Shown in pieces: positions 12,132 through 23,902 of a DNA stretch of 64,000 bases. Every line of letters starts with the position of its first letter. Positions within the stretch are counted from its first letter, which is position 1. The notes below the pieces were generated by a model. It was not told the DNA's origin, did no database searches, and was given only the letters and a program-made list of their open reading frames with translations. Where the stretch lies: assembly GCA_025602905.1 (NCBI GenBank), contig JAHLKI010000013.1, forward strand, positions 248,001-312,000, read 5' to 3'. A program made the translations under genes and the position numbers. Origin of the DNA: Phlyctochytrium arcticum. Lineage: Eukaryota > Chytridiomycota > Chytridiomycetes > Chytridiales > Chytridiaceae.

Positions 12132-13194
12132 TTAAACAGCCCCATCACATTCTGGTTGGTACCGGGCGGTGAAGACTGCATGTGCACTAACGGCACAAGA
12201 GGACCCCGTGGCCAATAGTCAACCAATCATCCATCATGAGTGAACGAGCTCAGCGGTATTTATAGGACCTACATCCAATACCAAACTGCACCCCGAGTCA
12301 CAACAAGCGGTAGGAACATGATGAGCAGCGTCTGGTTGGCACCGGGCGGTGAAGACTGCATGTGCACTAACGGCACAAGAGGACCCCGTGGCCAATAGTC
12401 AACCAATCATCCATCATGAGTGAACGAGCTCAGTGGTATTTGTAGGAAACCTACATCCAATACCAAACTGCACCGAGTCCCAACAAGCGGTAGGACGCTG
12501 TGTGTCGACCAAACTGATACTGACTCACCTCGCACTGATCAATGAATTGCCGATTTCTGCGAGGTGCGACGTCTGCGCGACATGGGAGTGAGGTCAATAT
12601 ATCTCTTAGCAATCTGGGCAATCTGCCAATTCAGAGTCTCAAAGGTCTCGCGCTGGCCCCGCGGGACCATGAACAAGGCGGCACAGTCATCCAGGCCGAT
12701 CTCGACCGATTCGACACTTGATCGAATTGAGCATGCTTTGAATTCGAAGAGCCATCACTCAATTAAAACTTAGAAGAAACATATCTGAGGAATGTCCATG
12801 AGGCCAACAAAAAATTTGATCTTTTTTCATATATAGTCTCTCAGGTGGCTATGAAATCCATGCAACGCGCGGAGTACTCCACGTACTCCCAGCACTACTC
12901 CCCGCGTCGCCATGCGCGTCCCGGTGCGCGTCGCTGGCGTCGCTAAGAATCGAGGTTCAAGATCTCGAGGTTTTGGCATTTTAGCGAGCAACACCCTTCA
13001 TTGGGCAACATGAACGATCAGTTCAAGGTGAGTCAGTGTCCAAACTCAGGGTCCTACCGCGTTGGGATCTGGTAGCTGATGTAGGTCCTACACATACCGC
13101 TGAGCTCGTTCACTCATGATGAACTCAGGATGAATGATTGGCTGACTATTGACCAAGGGGTCTTCTTGCGCCGTGAGTGATGGGGGCTGTTTAA
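12132..13194. mobile_element. Non-autonomous element with long terminal inverted repeats and TTAA ends
   Basis: The left end is TTAAACAGCCCCATCAC (12132-12148). The right end is the inverted form, GTGATGGGGGCTGTTTAA (13177-13194). Homology continues inward: the left arm (about 12190-12275: GGCACAAGAGGACCCCGTGG, CCAATAGTCAACCAATCAT, GAGTGAACGAGCTCAGCGGT) recurs inverted at about 13068-13176. TTAA at both outer ends fits a piggyBac-type target duplication, but no transposase is present. The left arm carries an extra 180-bp tandem period. The first exon proposed for the following nuclease-like gene lies inside this element. Confidence 0.6.
12151..12494. repeat. Two direct repeats of about 165 bp, period 180
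   Basis: 12151-12315 and 12331-12494 are nearly identical. Each begins TCTGGTTGG(T/C)ACCGGGCGG and ends CAACAAGCGGTAGGA. Differences are a few substitutions and a small indel around the GTAGGA(AA)CCTACATCC segment. They form a duplicated left arm of the surrounding element. Confidence 0.9.
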
Positions 13195-14954
13195 TATTTT
13201 TGCTTCGTTTGGCGACCGCATTTTTTGATATCACTATTAAATTTCTTTGTCCCGCTTCATGCCAGGGCCCCTACGTGGAAGAAGTCAAAACATATGCCCA
13301 AAACACTCCTCATGCTGAATGGTGCCCAAAGAATTGGATCAATTGGATGAACAAAAACCCGAAAACCGTGCTCGATGTAAGCAAGGTGGAGGACTTAGCC
13401 GCAAGTTACCAGGATGGAATGCGCGCCGTGAGTAGCTGGTCCATCCTCAATAAGCAGCAAAAGGAGAAGGCCGTGAAGCAATGCAATGCCGCCAACACTT
13501 CTTTCAAACAACCGCCGATTAAATTGTTGCTGACGGAATTGGCGAATAACTTAAAAGACGTGGGTTGCATATAACGTCCAATAAAGTATATCGTGTCTAA
13601 TTTGAACCCTCTTTAGAAACAAGCACAGCTGGAGATCGACGGTGAAGTCACTGAGAACGCCGTGACGGTGATGAAAGCATCTACGAAAAGAATGCTGAAG
13701 GTTGGTATAGTTTCCTTTCATTCATTTGCTTCGCATATGCTAATTAACAGTTTGACAGTTTCTGGATACAACGTCCAAGAAGACGAAACTAAACCACCCG
13801 GCAGACTCAGCCCCAAGAACCCCACCACGACAAACGGCAAGTCTTGACCAAACACCCAAAAAGCCTTTCGGGCTGGGCGCAACTAGTCCGACGAGCGTTG
13901 TCTCCTCGGAAGCTGTTGAGTTGGAGTGCGAAAACGCCTCTACCATACAAAAGAGGTTGCGCGGAGCAATTCAAGCCAAGGATGTCGAAACAGATCCATG
14001 GATATTCGGCACCATCAATCTCCATCAAAAAATGAAGGCAATGCAGACAAGACTTTTAAATCAAGTGAAAGACAAACAACTTGAAGTTCCACTCGAAAGT
14101 CTGAATTTTCTCACCAGTTCCAGTGTGGTCCTGCTGTCGGAGGCACTGCCTCTTGAATACCAATCAACGTGGACTAAAAAGGAATGGCAAACGATGCGAA
14201 CGGCCTTCAGTGACAGACGCGTTGCCATTGACCCAAAAATCTGGTCTTCTTGCCTTTCCGAGGCGGAACAATTAGTGACAGCAAAACTGGAAGGTCGTGC
14301 GTTCTACGCCAAGTTCCGGAGGATAAATCGCTCGAAGAGTGTCAAGTAGCGGGAGTGCTGAACACACTGTTCCTGTTACTAGATACCGCGAAGCCGAGTA
14401 TAAGTGACCATGAACCTACCTGGTCGTCCAAACTCTTGCACCCCTATTTTTTGATGACCCCACCAGAGCTCAGGTGGTCGTATGACAACCGCACCCAGAA
14501 CAACCGGAAGAGGCCGGATTACCACATCTACGATTCTATCAATCGCAGTATTGCGACCTTCGAAGTAAAAACCGACTTCGTATCATTCAACAGGCAGAAG
14601 GCGGACGTCTACCGCGCTATCAGCAACTGCTGCGAGCAGATGAAGGCAGAATCCTTCAAATATACCAGCAATGGCACCCCGGCAAAGCTGTGCGTGGCGT
14701 TCTCCGGCCACGAAGGCACCATTTTTGAGGTGTATATCCATCGGGGAATTTTTCTCGCAGTGGAACTGGGCGTGTGGGTGGTTCCCACATCGCTTGGCTG
14801 GGGTCGGGCACCGGAGATCGCAACTGCCATCGCCATAGGGCATGCATTCATGAAGCTTGCCTCTCAATGCAAGAAGAGGATGGAGCTTGATCGCGCTCGG
14901 AAAAACACCACAAGGCGCCCGTCTTGCTTACCACCTCCAACGCCGAGCAAATAG
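13010..14954 (+). pseudogene. PD-(D/E)XK nuclease-like protein, frame-disrupted
   Basis: Likely exons are 13010-13027 (MNDQFK), 13266-13559, 13617-13700 and 13759 onward, with clean GT-AG borders and matching phases. The first exon is the least certain. The N-terminal part is helical (QNTPHAEWCPKNWINWMNKN), followed by a Pro/Thr-rich linker. The C-terminal part carries a restriction-endonuclease-like core: KRPDYHIYD at about 14509, then ATFEVKTDF at about 14560. This is the PD...E-x-K signature, with a further helical stretch QKADVYRAISNCCEQMK. The frame changes by one base near 14300-14340: the upstream frame ends at 14349 in RINRSKSVK, while the overlapping frame reads PEDKSLEECQVAGVLNTLF and continues to the stop at 14954. 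No intron fits this spot, so a one-base indel (mutation or assembly error) is likely. Such nuclease domains occur in Crinkler-like and mobile fungal proteins. The target is unknown. Confidence 0.6.
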
Positions 14955-16878
14955 GGTAAAAAAAGGTATATATCTATTCCTACGAGGAATTAACGAACAA
15001 GCCGTCGCTACTTTTGGAGTCCAGGCGTAGGTACTGTACTTTGAGTTTGCAGCAGAATCAGGAAGCGATATGTATGTATTGTATTATAGCAAGATATTGA
15101 ACATTGCTGGTGCTAGCATGGATGAATCGCGTTGATGCTGGTGTCAATGGATTTTGCCTGGGATTTTGCAGGCAGAGATACATGTCTTAGGCTAACGACA
15201 TTCAGATCTGTCCGTACTTTGCCTCAACTCTTGCTTTTTCTTTATCTTTTCATTTATCTTTTCATCCCTATTTTAAAGACTTTTACTCTTCATCCTTTTA
15301 CAATACTTTTACTATTTCTTTTGCTATGCTCTACCCGCGGCTTTCGGCCAGATTGAGGAAGAGATCTCATATGTGGCTATCGGCAGACAGACTAGTCAGG
15401 CCCGGCTGGCTTCCAGCGGATCTACGCGGATCTAACTTCAGACATCCGAGGCAGCACGGACTAATGCTTCGGAGTTCGGCAATTTCGGTAGAAATAAACG
15501 ACAAACAAAAAGAAGCAACTGGCCCGAAGGTGCATGCAGAGTAGAGCGTGAAAGATCCAACCAATCAATGACGAGATAAAGCGACCACCCGGGCCGGCAA
15601 AACAAAGAAGACACTTTGGGAAACTTCTAATCGTATCTTGAATCTATGTTTGGCATTTTTGGGGTAGAAGATCCTTAAGTAGCCTCGGGCCAAACGTCAT
15701 GTCCTTCGGGCAAAAAAACGCTCTTTAGATCCCAAAATCCAAACAGAAAATAGACCCTCAGACTTCAGTATCCGCTCTGTCCATGCCTTTTCAAAAAATA
15801 CGCTCGAATACGAGGAGTGCAATATTTCATCCAACGGTCGTTTCTGCTAGAAAATTTTGGTCGGCTTTGCGCGAGAAGTCTGGGGCTGGAAACCAGTCAA
15901 TGAAGGAAAAACCTTGGTCGTGCTGCCTCGTGCAGAACTTATTAAATTGTTAGATTAGGTTAGAAGCTCGTACCGCGGAGCAAAATCTATTTAAAAATCA
16001 GGTTGCCACGGATTAAATTCCTGAATGTTATCCCAAATGTTTAGATTTTTGGATCATTTTTCCCGCCGAGATGTCAGTTGCTCAAATACCCCCAAAGCTC
16101 AGCGGCCCAGCCACGCAAGCGGGCATGAGCTTGGGACCGCTTCATGAGTTTCGCGATTTCGCGAGATTGCTTGATGGAATTTGGAGGATAGACCCTTTAT
16201 TCTCTGTTCATTTCAAACATAGTAGCAATGCATGATGGCGGATCTGGGGACGTTTCGGAAAATCCAGAACGGATCGCCACAGTGTCTCCGATGACCGAAT
16301 TCCGCCCGGTAAACTCAGCGAGCAGTGTTTTCCGAGTTAAAAGCTGATATGCCCCCGCTTCTCCCTCCCTTTTCCTTTGGTGACACCTTCCATAACCTCC
16401 ATCTCCATCGTCACCATACCATTCTCTTCCTTCATTCCCATCTACTCCCTGTTTTCAGCCTCGTCTACTCGTCCACAGTCCCTTAGATCCCGTACAGTGT
16501 CCCATCTCCGCTAAGATCAGAGTCGCTTACTATATCATCTCCCTGTCCTAAATACTCGCCTACCCCGCGCGTAGCAGTACCCGGGCCACTCCCTCCAAAT
16601 CTCATCGTCCATCATTTACGAGATCCACACAGTCTCGTCTCCTATCTCAGGTAAGATCAAAGTTGCTTTGGAATAGATGCATATAACTTAAGTTCCCTCA
16701 ACGATAAAAAATAGATCCCGGTCTCCAGAAAATTCCAATCTGACGGGAAGAAGCAAAGGTCATTGCTGCTGATCTGGTTCTCTGCATCTCAGGTTACGGG
16801 CGACCTTTTGGGTACCGAACTCTTTGTCACCCCAGCCAAGAACTTAAGGCCTCAACTTTTTCCACTTGTCCGAATCCG
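14955..16878. other. Intergenic, upstream of RasGEF gene
   Basis: No recognisable gene. 15230-15330 is very T/C-rich. 16360-16650 is C/T-rich, as often seen in fungal promoters and leaders, and contains a CTCAG|GTAAGA donor-like site at 16648 that could belong to a 5' untranslated intron of the next gene. Confidence 0.45.
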
Positions 16879-19800
16879 ATGACCGAGCGCCGAGCGGGGA
16901 TCTGTATCCCGTCTGAATTACGTCTCAAGCCTTCAACGCCAGAGCATGTGAGCAGTGAAGCCACTCTGGATATGGCCAGCTTCGGATCTCCCAGTCAGTC
17001 TCAAAGTGACATTATTTTACCGATGCCGGCGGAAGCTGCCGATCCCACCCGGGCAGAGGCTGTCTACAGCAACAAGCGCCGGTTTCGCTGGCTGCCCACG
17101 CGCGGGGAGAAACACAAGCTGCAACAATCGCTACATCGCCCGGAGCTTCCTTTATCAGCTGCCAACAACGATACAACTGTCCAAGACTTGCTGTTGATTG
17201 ACCAGCATTCACGTGAATCATTGGTCGATCCTGGTACTGCTGAAGTTCGCTCCCGCTGGGATCGGCCCTTCTTCCGACGGCTATGGCCAGGCCGCAAGGT
17301 CAAAGCCCCTACGACTTCGGCATCCACGCGAGCTCCTAAATTACATCAGTTGCTCTCTAAAATCCATGACAAAATTTTCCGGAAACGATCCCCAAAGAAC
17401 CAGTCATCGCCGGGCAGCAGTTCCCCGCCGCCCCCCACTCTGAGCGCTAGCTCTATGCGGCCACGGGTCTGGACAGGCCCTTCCTTACCTCCTTTCCATA
17501 CGACCACGTCCAGTCCCTCCATAGTCCCGACCACCATCCGGACGGGAAGTATCCAGAGTGTCAGCGCATCGAGCGATAGTACCTTTCGATCTACAGACGA
17601 GATTGCGCTGCAGCCGGGTGAAGTCCAGCTAGACCGATGACAGTCACAAGTTCATCGCAACAACACGGAAGGGGCAACAGCCGCGAGCACGCCATTGACA
17701 CCGACCCCGAATCGTAAAATGCTCAGTCGGCTCTCTGGCGAGAGTGTGCGGGTCTCATTACAGAACTTGGTGTCGTTGTCCACCAAGCAGGCCGCAAAAT
17801 TTCCTGCCACATTTACATCCACCACCGTCATGCTCAAAGAGAAAACCATCCAGCATCTCCGATCGGTAGGTTTACACCATTTTGTAGTAACATCTCGATT
17901 TCCCAAAATTAAATTTCGTGGTTTGCGCAGCCATCTGGATCAACGAAGGATGATATGTCAGCCGTTGCAGATATTCTGGACGTTCCACCAAAGGAAATTG
18001 CGGTAGGTACCTGCAAAAGATAGATGTGCGCATTCAGCTGATGCTTTCTGTTTCCCCCTTACAAGCGTCAACTAGCCCTTATGGATAGCGACTTCTTTCG
18101 GGCCATTCCCCGTGAAGAACTGGCCTCGGTTGCGTGGACCGGTGCCGAAAAGTATAATCGTGCCCCCGTCATTACCGCTACTACTCAGCATTTCAACCAG
18201 GTAAAATACAAAAAAACTTCCCACCCACCGGGATGGAATATAGCAACAGTGCGCTGAAATATGATTCTTTTGGTTTTATTATAGGTTAAGCTATGCGTAA
18301 GCGAAGAAATAGTCACGTCAAAGGACCTGAAACGACGATTCCACCTTCTCTGCCATTTCATTGGTGTCGCAAAGGTAACAGGTCAAATGCGTGGGTCCGA
18401 CGCTTCTTTGTTGCATACTCACATTTCTCCGAAATCAGGCGTCGTTGGATTTGAGCAACTATAATGGTGTCAGAAGTATTACAGCTGGTCTGCAATCTGC
18501 GCCGGTCCACCGCCTGGAACGAACGTGGGCGGTAAGATATATTCTGAACTTGTTGGATTGAGTGTCCCAGGACCTGACTAGACTTATTTGAATAGATGGT
18601 CGGGAGACGGGAAAAGGCTGCATTTGACAAAATGTGTGATCTGATGTCGCCGGTGCAGAATAGTGATGCGTACCGGCGGCGGCTGATCGACACCAAGCCC
18701 CCTTGCGTCCCATACCTCGGTAAGCTATCTTTTTCTGGTTGGTCCAAGACGATCACTGATTGTTTTTTTTTTCTCAGGTACATGGTTGGGCGACCTCACC
18801 TATCTATTCGAATGCTACAAGAAGGAAAAGAATGACCCGAATCGAGTGCAACAAGCTATTGATCGACAAGCCCAGGTGCATATATTGGCTTTGCCGATGC
18901 AAGAAACGTGTTTGTGCTAACTTGTGAGATTTTAAATGTTTGGACGTGTTGTTGGACGACGTGGCCCGATACCAGGCTGAAAGTGTCTACAATTTTGAAC
19001 CGTCTCCGGCCGTTCAAGAGCTTATCCTGTCCGTCAAATTCCAGCCGGATTACCGCCAATGGATTGAAGAAGACCAGTTCCGGAAAAGTTGTCAGCTCGA
19101 ACGAAAGGGGGGTGCTGCGGGCGCAGCGGCTGCCGTTGGAAACGTCGGAGGCAACAATTCAGGCTCGGCGAGTGGAGGTATGGCCAATGGCACGCCCAAA
19201 GGGGTCAAGAATCGTCTGCGCGGGAGTAGCCTGGGGAACAAGTATGAACCCATTGCTCGTAGTCTGGTGGATGCAATGGGTTCAAGGAGACCGGCTACTG
19301 AAGAGTGTCGTAAGTACGGTGAAAGAGAGAGTGTGGGAAAATAGCAAATGAACGAATGTGCAACTTCCCAGGTTGCGGAGTCGGGGTGTTTTATTGTATA
19401 TATACAATAAAACACAGAGGAAGTGAGAAAGCTAGCGAGCACATGCACAGACGCATGGCCGCCTTTTATACAAGAAGAAAATAAAAGGAAGAACAAGACA
19501 TCACGTGTAGTGGTGGACAGTCGTTGGCTGAAACACCAACGCGACCACCAGATGTGCTGCGCGACGCGTTGCGCAGCAGCGCAGTAGCGCAGTCACTCAT
19601 CAAACCACGAACCCGCTACAGTGGATCTTCTTTCGATCAACAAAATTGGTTCGTCCCAGCAATTAAGTCGCCGCGCTTTTAGTCTCGAAGTATCGCATCA
19701 GGGTCTCGTGAATAGCCCACACGGGAGTGCAGATATCAGCGTGGAACAAAAGGGTGCTAGTCCCAACTTACAGGTTTCTGCGCGGCTCCACCGTCAACGG

Positions 19801-19911
19801 TCGATTAGCGTGCCCTTGTCCCGGTTTGTGAATGCGCGGGGCGGCGGTCATCGACGGACCAAGAGTGGGTCAGCTGTAATCATGCACGGTCGATCAACGG
19901 GGCAATATTAG
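16879..19911 (+). CDS. RasGEF (CDC25-type) guanine nucleotide exchange factor
   Basis: It would activate a Ras-family GTPase by GDP release. Exons read: 16879-17617, 17681-17865, 17931-18002, 18066-18200, 18285-18374, 18439-18531, 18596-18719, 18778-18875, about 18940-19309 and 19622-19911. The N-terminal 250 residues are basic and Ser/Pro-rich. The catalytic domain starts near RQLALMDSDFFRAIPREELA and continues through TATTQHFNQV, LLCHFIGVAKASLDLSNYNG, LERTW, PCVPYLGTWLGDLTYLFE and YNFEPSPAVQELIL, all in the order of the CDC25 homology domain. The junction at 18875-18940 does not join in frame with any AG acceptor that I can find: the only AG, at 18927-18928, gives the wrong phase. A non-canonical site or an indel is therefore possible. 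The 312-nt ninth intron is unusually long for this window and holds a perfect palindrome. The C-terminus is basic and Ser-rich. Confidence 0.85.
19387..19414. repeat. Perfect 28-bp palindrome in an intron
   Basis: TGTTTTATTGTATA is followed immediately by its exact reverse complement. It lies in the 312-nt intron of the RasGEF gene and would fold into a loop-poor hairpin in RNA. It begins TG and ends CA, as LTR ends do. Confidence 0.9.
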
Positions 19912-20083
19912 AGCTGCTGTTGAAAGGTCAGCTTGGAGTCTTGGACGCAGCGCAGTGGGGGATCATGTAGGCAGATTAGGTAGATAGCCGTAGAGATACA
20001 ACCGTTTTCTTCTCAACAATAATATTCATCAGAACAACCAACTAGTCGCCCTGCGTTCAGTATATGACCATAGTAACGTCGAG

Positions 20084-20332
20084 GTGCTACCTAAGACCGA
20101 CCTACGACAGCTGCAATGGACCACAACGACAGCGATGGTGGATCCCACTTTTATCATTGTGACGGATTACCTCGGCGATGACTGGTGCGATCTGTATGAG
20201 ATCATTGAGCTATGGGCCATGATTGCCTTGGTGCACTACATGAATTGGTACCATAATGACATTAAATATGCACCCTCCATGCTTCGGAACCTAATTTGGT
20301 ACTATATCAATCCACAGACGAAAACATTTTGA
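20084..20332 (+). pseudogene. Protein kinase relic, N-lobe/catalytic-loop piece
   Basis: The frame contains FIIVTDYLGDDWCDLYEIIE (hinge region) and then YHNDIK, resembling the HRDIK-type catalytic loop of PAS-kinase-like serine/threonine kinases, where YHNDIKP followed by NIL is expected. Here it decays into KYAPSML. There is no glycine loop, no DFG and no complete frame. The matching C-lobe piece lies at 21932-22285, on the same strand, beyond an inverted transporter pseudogene. Confidence 0.55.
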
Positions 20333-20682
20333 TGAATCACAAGACTCGGGGCAAGTCATCTTCGTCCAAAAAGAAAAAGACAGGAGGGAAGGGATTCCCC
20401 AAATTTGGAAGTAGGACGTGAAGTACTTGTAGAAATCAAAAAAAGAAAAGTTAGGCATGAATGGTGTGGCTGGCCACAGCCCATTTCTTTGAGGAACTGG
20501 GTGAAAAGATTAAGCCAAGAAATCATTTGGGCTCAAGCAAGGGTATTTCGCAAGACTAGATTGATATTCATCATGCCAACTTGGTATATACATAGAGTTG
20601 ATGTCGGACTTTTCGAGCGAACTGCCATCCAACACAACTGAAAATAAGAATCATACATACAGAGAAAAAAAGAATACATAAT

Positions 20683-21884
20683 CTAATGCGCAGCAAAAAT
20701 GATCTCGGCAAAGTCTGCACCTTGTCCCACACCCTCCAAGCCTACCCCTTTGGTTTCCGGGACGGTGGTATACACAAAGATCCAGCCCACAATGACTGCA
20801 CCCCCAAATATGAGGAGCGTGCCCGCCGGAGAGATGGCTTCGGTTAACGTGAGGAAAGTAACGGAGAGAAGCAGGTTTGTCGTCCAATTGGCGGCGATGG
20901 CGATTCCAGCTCCCTTGCCGTGAATTTCAAGGGGGAAAATTCCGGAAATGATAATCCAAGGAACGCATCCTGAACAGGGTGAAAAGCTTGCTTAGACTCT
21001 CGACAATCAAATTTTCACACAGCGCAACGTACCTAATCCGATGGCATAGAAGAATACATAGCCCATTAGACTAAATAGGGCAACCCAGCTGGCAAACGTG
21101 ACATCTCCAACCCCAGCATATCCACCATTGCTCTATCCACCATCTTCTGTTGCTGGCAACAATCAGAACGATACAGAAATGGCTACCAGGAAAACGAAGA
21201 CGGGTACGAGCGTAGTCAGTATCAATTTACGCCGTCCCGACTTGTCGATGAGTTTCATGGATGTAAGGGAACCGCAACAATTGGCGAGCGCGATTCTGTC
21301 GCGAAGAGGATGCGGATGATTTGGAAGGGAAGGCGGCTTTGCGAAGGATTGTTACCGAGTAGTATATGACTGTGTTGATGCTATCATTGAAAAGAGTGGC
21401 TGGTCATTCGACATCTCTGCCGTGCAGCCTAGGCCAACCTACCCACTGAATTGCTGCAAAACTTGAAGCCCAATAGCAATAGTCATGGCTTTCCAGTAAT
21501 CAGGGTTCGAGATTAAAGCACGGTCAGGGACCTGCTCAACTACATGCTGCAAACTGGCCTTGATGTTCTCCACTTCTTCTTCCAACTGCTTACATGTCGT
21601 GCTCCGTGGCCGCACTAGTGCCAGCACCTCCATGGCCTCACGCGACTTGCCCTGCTGCACCAAAAAGCGGGGCGATTTCGGCAGGGTAGCCATGTCCGGG
21701 AATTGGATGATGGCAGGGACGGCAGCAAGACCCAACATCCATCGCCTTTTCGTCCCTTCGCCCAAAACGGGATGCGACTCGTCTCGTCGGTTGAACCCGA
21801 TAAAGCGTAGGCAACCAGATAAGACACCAACTGTCCGAGTGCGATGAAAAAGGCGTTAAAGTTGACCGGCATTCCACGGATCAA
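20683..21884 (-). pseudogene. MFS sugar (myo-inositol-like) transporter pseudogene
   Basis: Family features read on the minus strand: NFNAFFIALGQLVSYLVAYA near 21870, then (after a frameshift) RRWMLGLAAVPAIIQF and LPKSPRFLVQQGKSREAMEV. Further on are VLQQFSG|intron|FNDSINTVIYYS, KLIDKSGRRKLILTTLVPVF, and a last exon GCVPWIIISGIFPLEIHGKG ... PETKGVGLEGVG, ending in TAG at 20683. The signatures LPESPR-like, DKSGRRK and PETKG identify the sugar porter family. Damage seen: the first roughly 120 residues are missing, there are at least two frameshifts (near 21790 and 21260), and in-frame TGA and TAG lie between 21160 and 21115. Splice sites at the FSG|GTAGGT and GLG|GTACGT borders are still recognisable, so it decayed recently enough to retain its exon structure. 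Confidence 0.8.
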
Positions 21885-21931
21885 AGGTGTAATTGACCAC
21901 CGGAAATAGTAGCTACGGATGAAAGAACAAG

Positions 21932-22285
21932 GTCGACCCCTTCAACAATGATGAAGCAATTGTCGAAACACCTATTTTGGATTGCATTGCCCATCAACAG
22001 CGCCGTCGACAACGGGAGGATCCCTCATTTAAAGTTCCCACGGATGTAGTACGACTACTAGAGGGCATGCTTATGAAGAACTGGACAAAACGATGGACGA
22101 TGCAGCAAGTGATGGACTCCGCTTGGCTGACCTCACGCTACGAAACACGAAGGTTCTTGTATACAGAGTCGCTCCATAAACAGGAACTCTGTTTACCAGC
22201 CCAATTACGGGCGCGATGCAGCCAAATGCAACATCTGACGAAGCCCGTAAATACAATTTTGCAGAGCAAAACAAACAGGATTTAA
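21932..22285 (+). pseudogene. Protein kinase relic, C-lobe piece
   Basis: The frame reads DPFNNDEAIVETPILDC, then DPSFKVPTDVVRLLEGMLMK and RWTMQQVMDSAWL. This is the pattern of kinase subdomains X-XI (GENPF, then sVP..l..LL..ML..R.t...vl..pWL). It fits the same kinase family as the fragment at 20084-20332; subdomains VII-IX are missing between them. The tail after AWL is not recognised. Confidence 0.55.
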
Positions 22286-23902
22286 CAAGAGGGAGGAGCA
22301 TGTGTTTTATGGGGGGAGTTGAATGGAGTGACAGGAGAGGATTGTGTCATTTGGTACTTTATACTTTTTGGCACAGGAATACTCTATAATTCTCACGCAC
22401 ATGAAAACCATCATCCACGTGGTTATTTATAACCTAATCCTTTTCAATGAATCAAAATGATCATTATGAATGCTTTTTTTTGGCTATGGAGCACACAGTC
22501 TTTTCTTGGTATTAGCACAGAGGGGATTTTTAAGAGGCACAGTCATTTTGGCCTTCTTTCTTTGATCTTACCCTCTTGGAAAGAAATGGCTAATACCTCA
22601 ATGGTGTATTTTAGCCGGGCGGCTATTTGCGTGCTGCTGCTGATGCCAGTCCACCACCCGTCTTAAAGGGTACAACTGAATACTTGGATGCTGGAGGATT
22701 CATATCCGCGTGTCCCGGCAAAATCCAACCGGGAAATCCAAACCTCACCCTGTTTCGTAACGTCGCCATAACCAAAAAGTGGCCGCTGCGCACTGCTGGG
22801 ATTGCATTCTTGGCACATATATACCCTCCAATCCCCATCGTCACATTCCTCTTTATCTAACGACACATCCTGGCAATCTACTAGACACATTTTGTCTTGT
22901 TTGCCCCCGCCAAAGGCAGGTAACAGTCGTAGCATGCGCGATGACTTTTTGCATAACATTTCCTATCTGTGCTTATGTAGAGACCTTCTACACGCAAGGA
23001 ACGCCAACTATACCGCTATCACCCCCGCCTTCACAACAACTCGAAAGTCTTTCTTGTCACCAGCACCCGTTTTACGATCTGACACTACTACAGTACACTA
23101 CACGACTTTGTCCGGAAAGTTGTATTATTCGCCAGATTATTTGCCGTCTTACACGTACCGTATCAGAAAATCACCCGCTGCGCAAGGCTGGCTACCCAAA
23201 TCTCATCAATGACTTTCCAATAACAATCCGCAAAGCACATTTGTAAGTTGAGGAAAACGGCGCTCGCGAGACTAAGACGAGGAAGTGAGAGTTACGACGA
23301 CGGGAATTTTCGACATAGAAAGGGCGTTGGAATCGCGTCTTCCTCCACGCCGACCTGCTGCAACGGCTGCAGGTTCTGCAATTCGATATCGGTCGATATG
23401 GTCGATATCCCGGTCGATATCCGCCTGTTCCACGTGACCCCAGATTACGTTTCACGGCCGGGTGACTGAAGGAATAAAACCCTGACGAAAAATCTTGACC
23501 CCAAACCCCGACATCTGTCGCAAACTGGATTATTCTATTGAGAAATAGGCCGTATATTTGGGACCCAAAGCCATTCGCGGGGTGTGTGCCCCGGTCTCAA
23601 TCAATCCTTGCATCTTAACAACAACCCACGAAAAATAGATTTGTCATTCCCAAGATCTCGATCCCTGATTCCCTAACAGCTAAGTTGTACCCAAGGTATA
23701 CATAATGCGGGGGGCCAGGTCGTGTGTGCGAGTACGACACCATGTACAAGATTGTCACATTTTTTCCCACAGGAAACGATATTTTATTTGGGGACGAAAA
23801 TAAGGAGAGCAAGCGGAAATATGTATTAGGTAGATATGTAAAAAAAAGAAAAAGGTTGTAGGAAATGAACAAATGTATAGAAAGAGAAAAAACAGTATGA
23901 AA
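22286..23902. other. Intergenic, 3' side of beta-amylase gene
   Basis: No gene recognised. Frames at 22779-23246 are open but composition-driven. A cluster of CGATAT motifs lies at 23383-23422, and a GGAATAAAACCCTGACG block at 23472 resembles repeats elsewhere in the window. Confidence 0.45.

Noticed and set aside
22779..23246. Gene on the plus strand between the kinase relic and the amylase
   Set aside because: Two overlapping open frames of similar length, no motif, Thr/Ser/His-rich by composition only.
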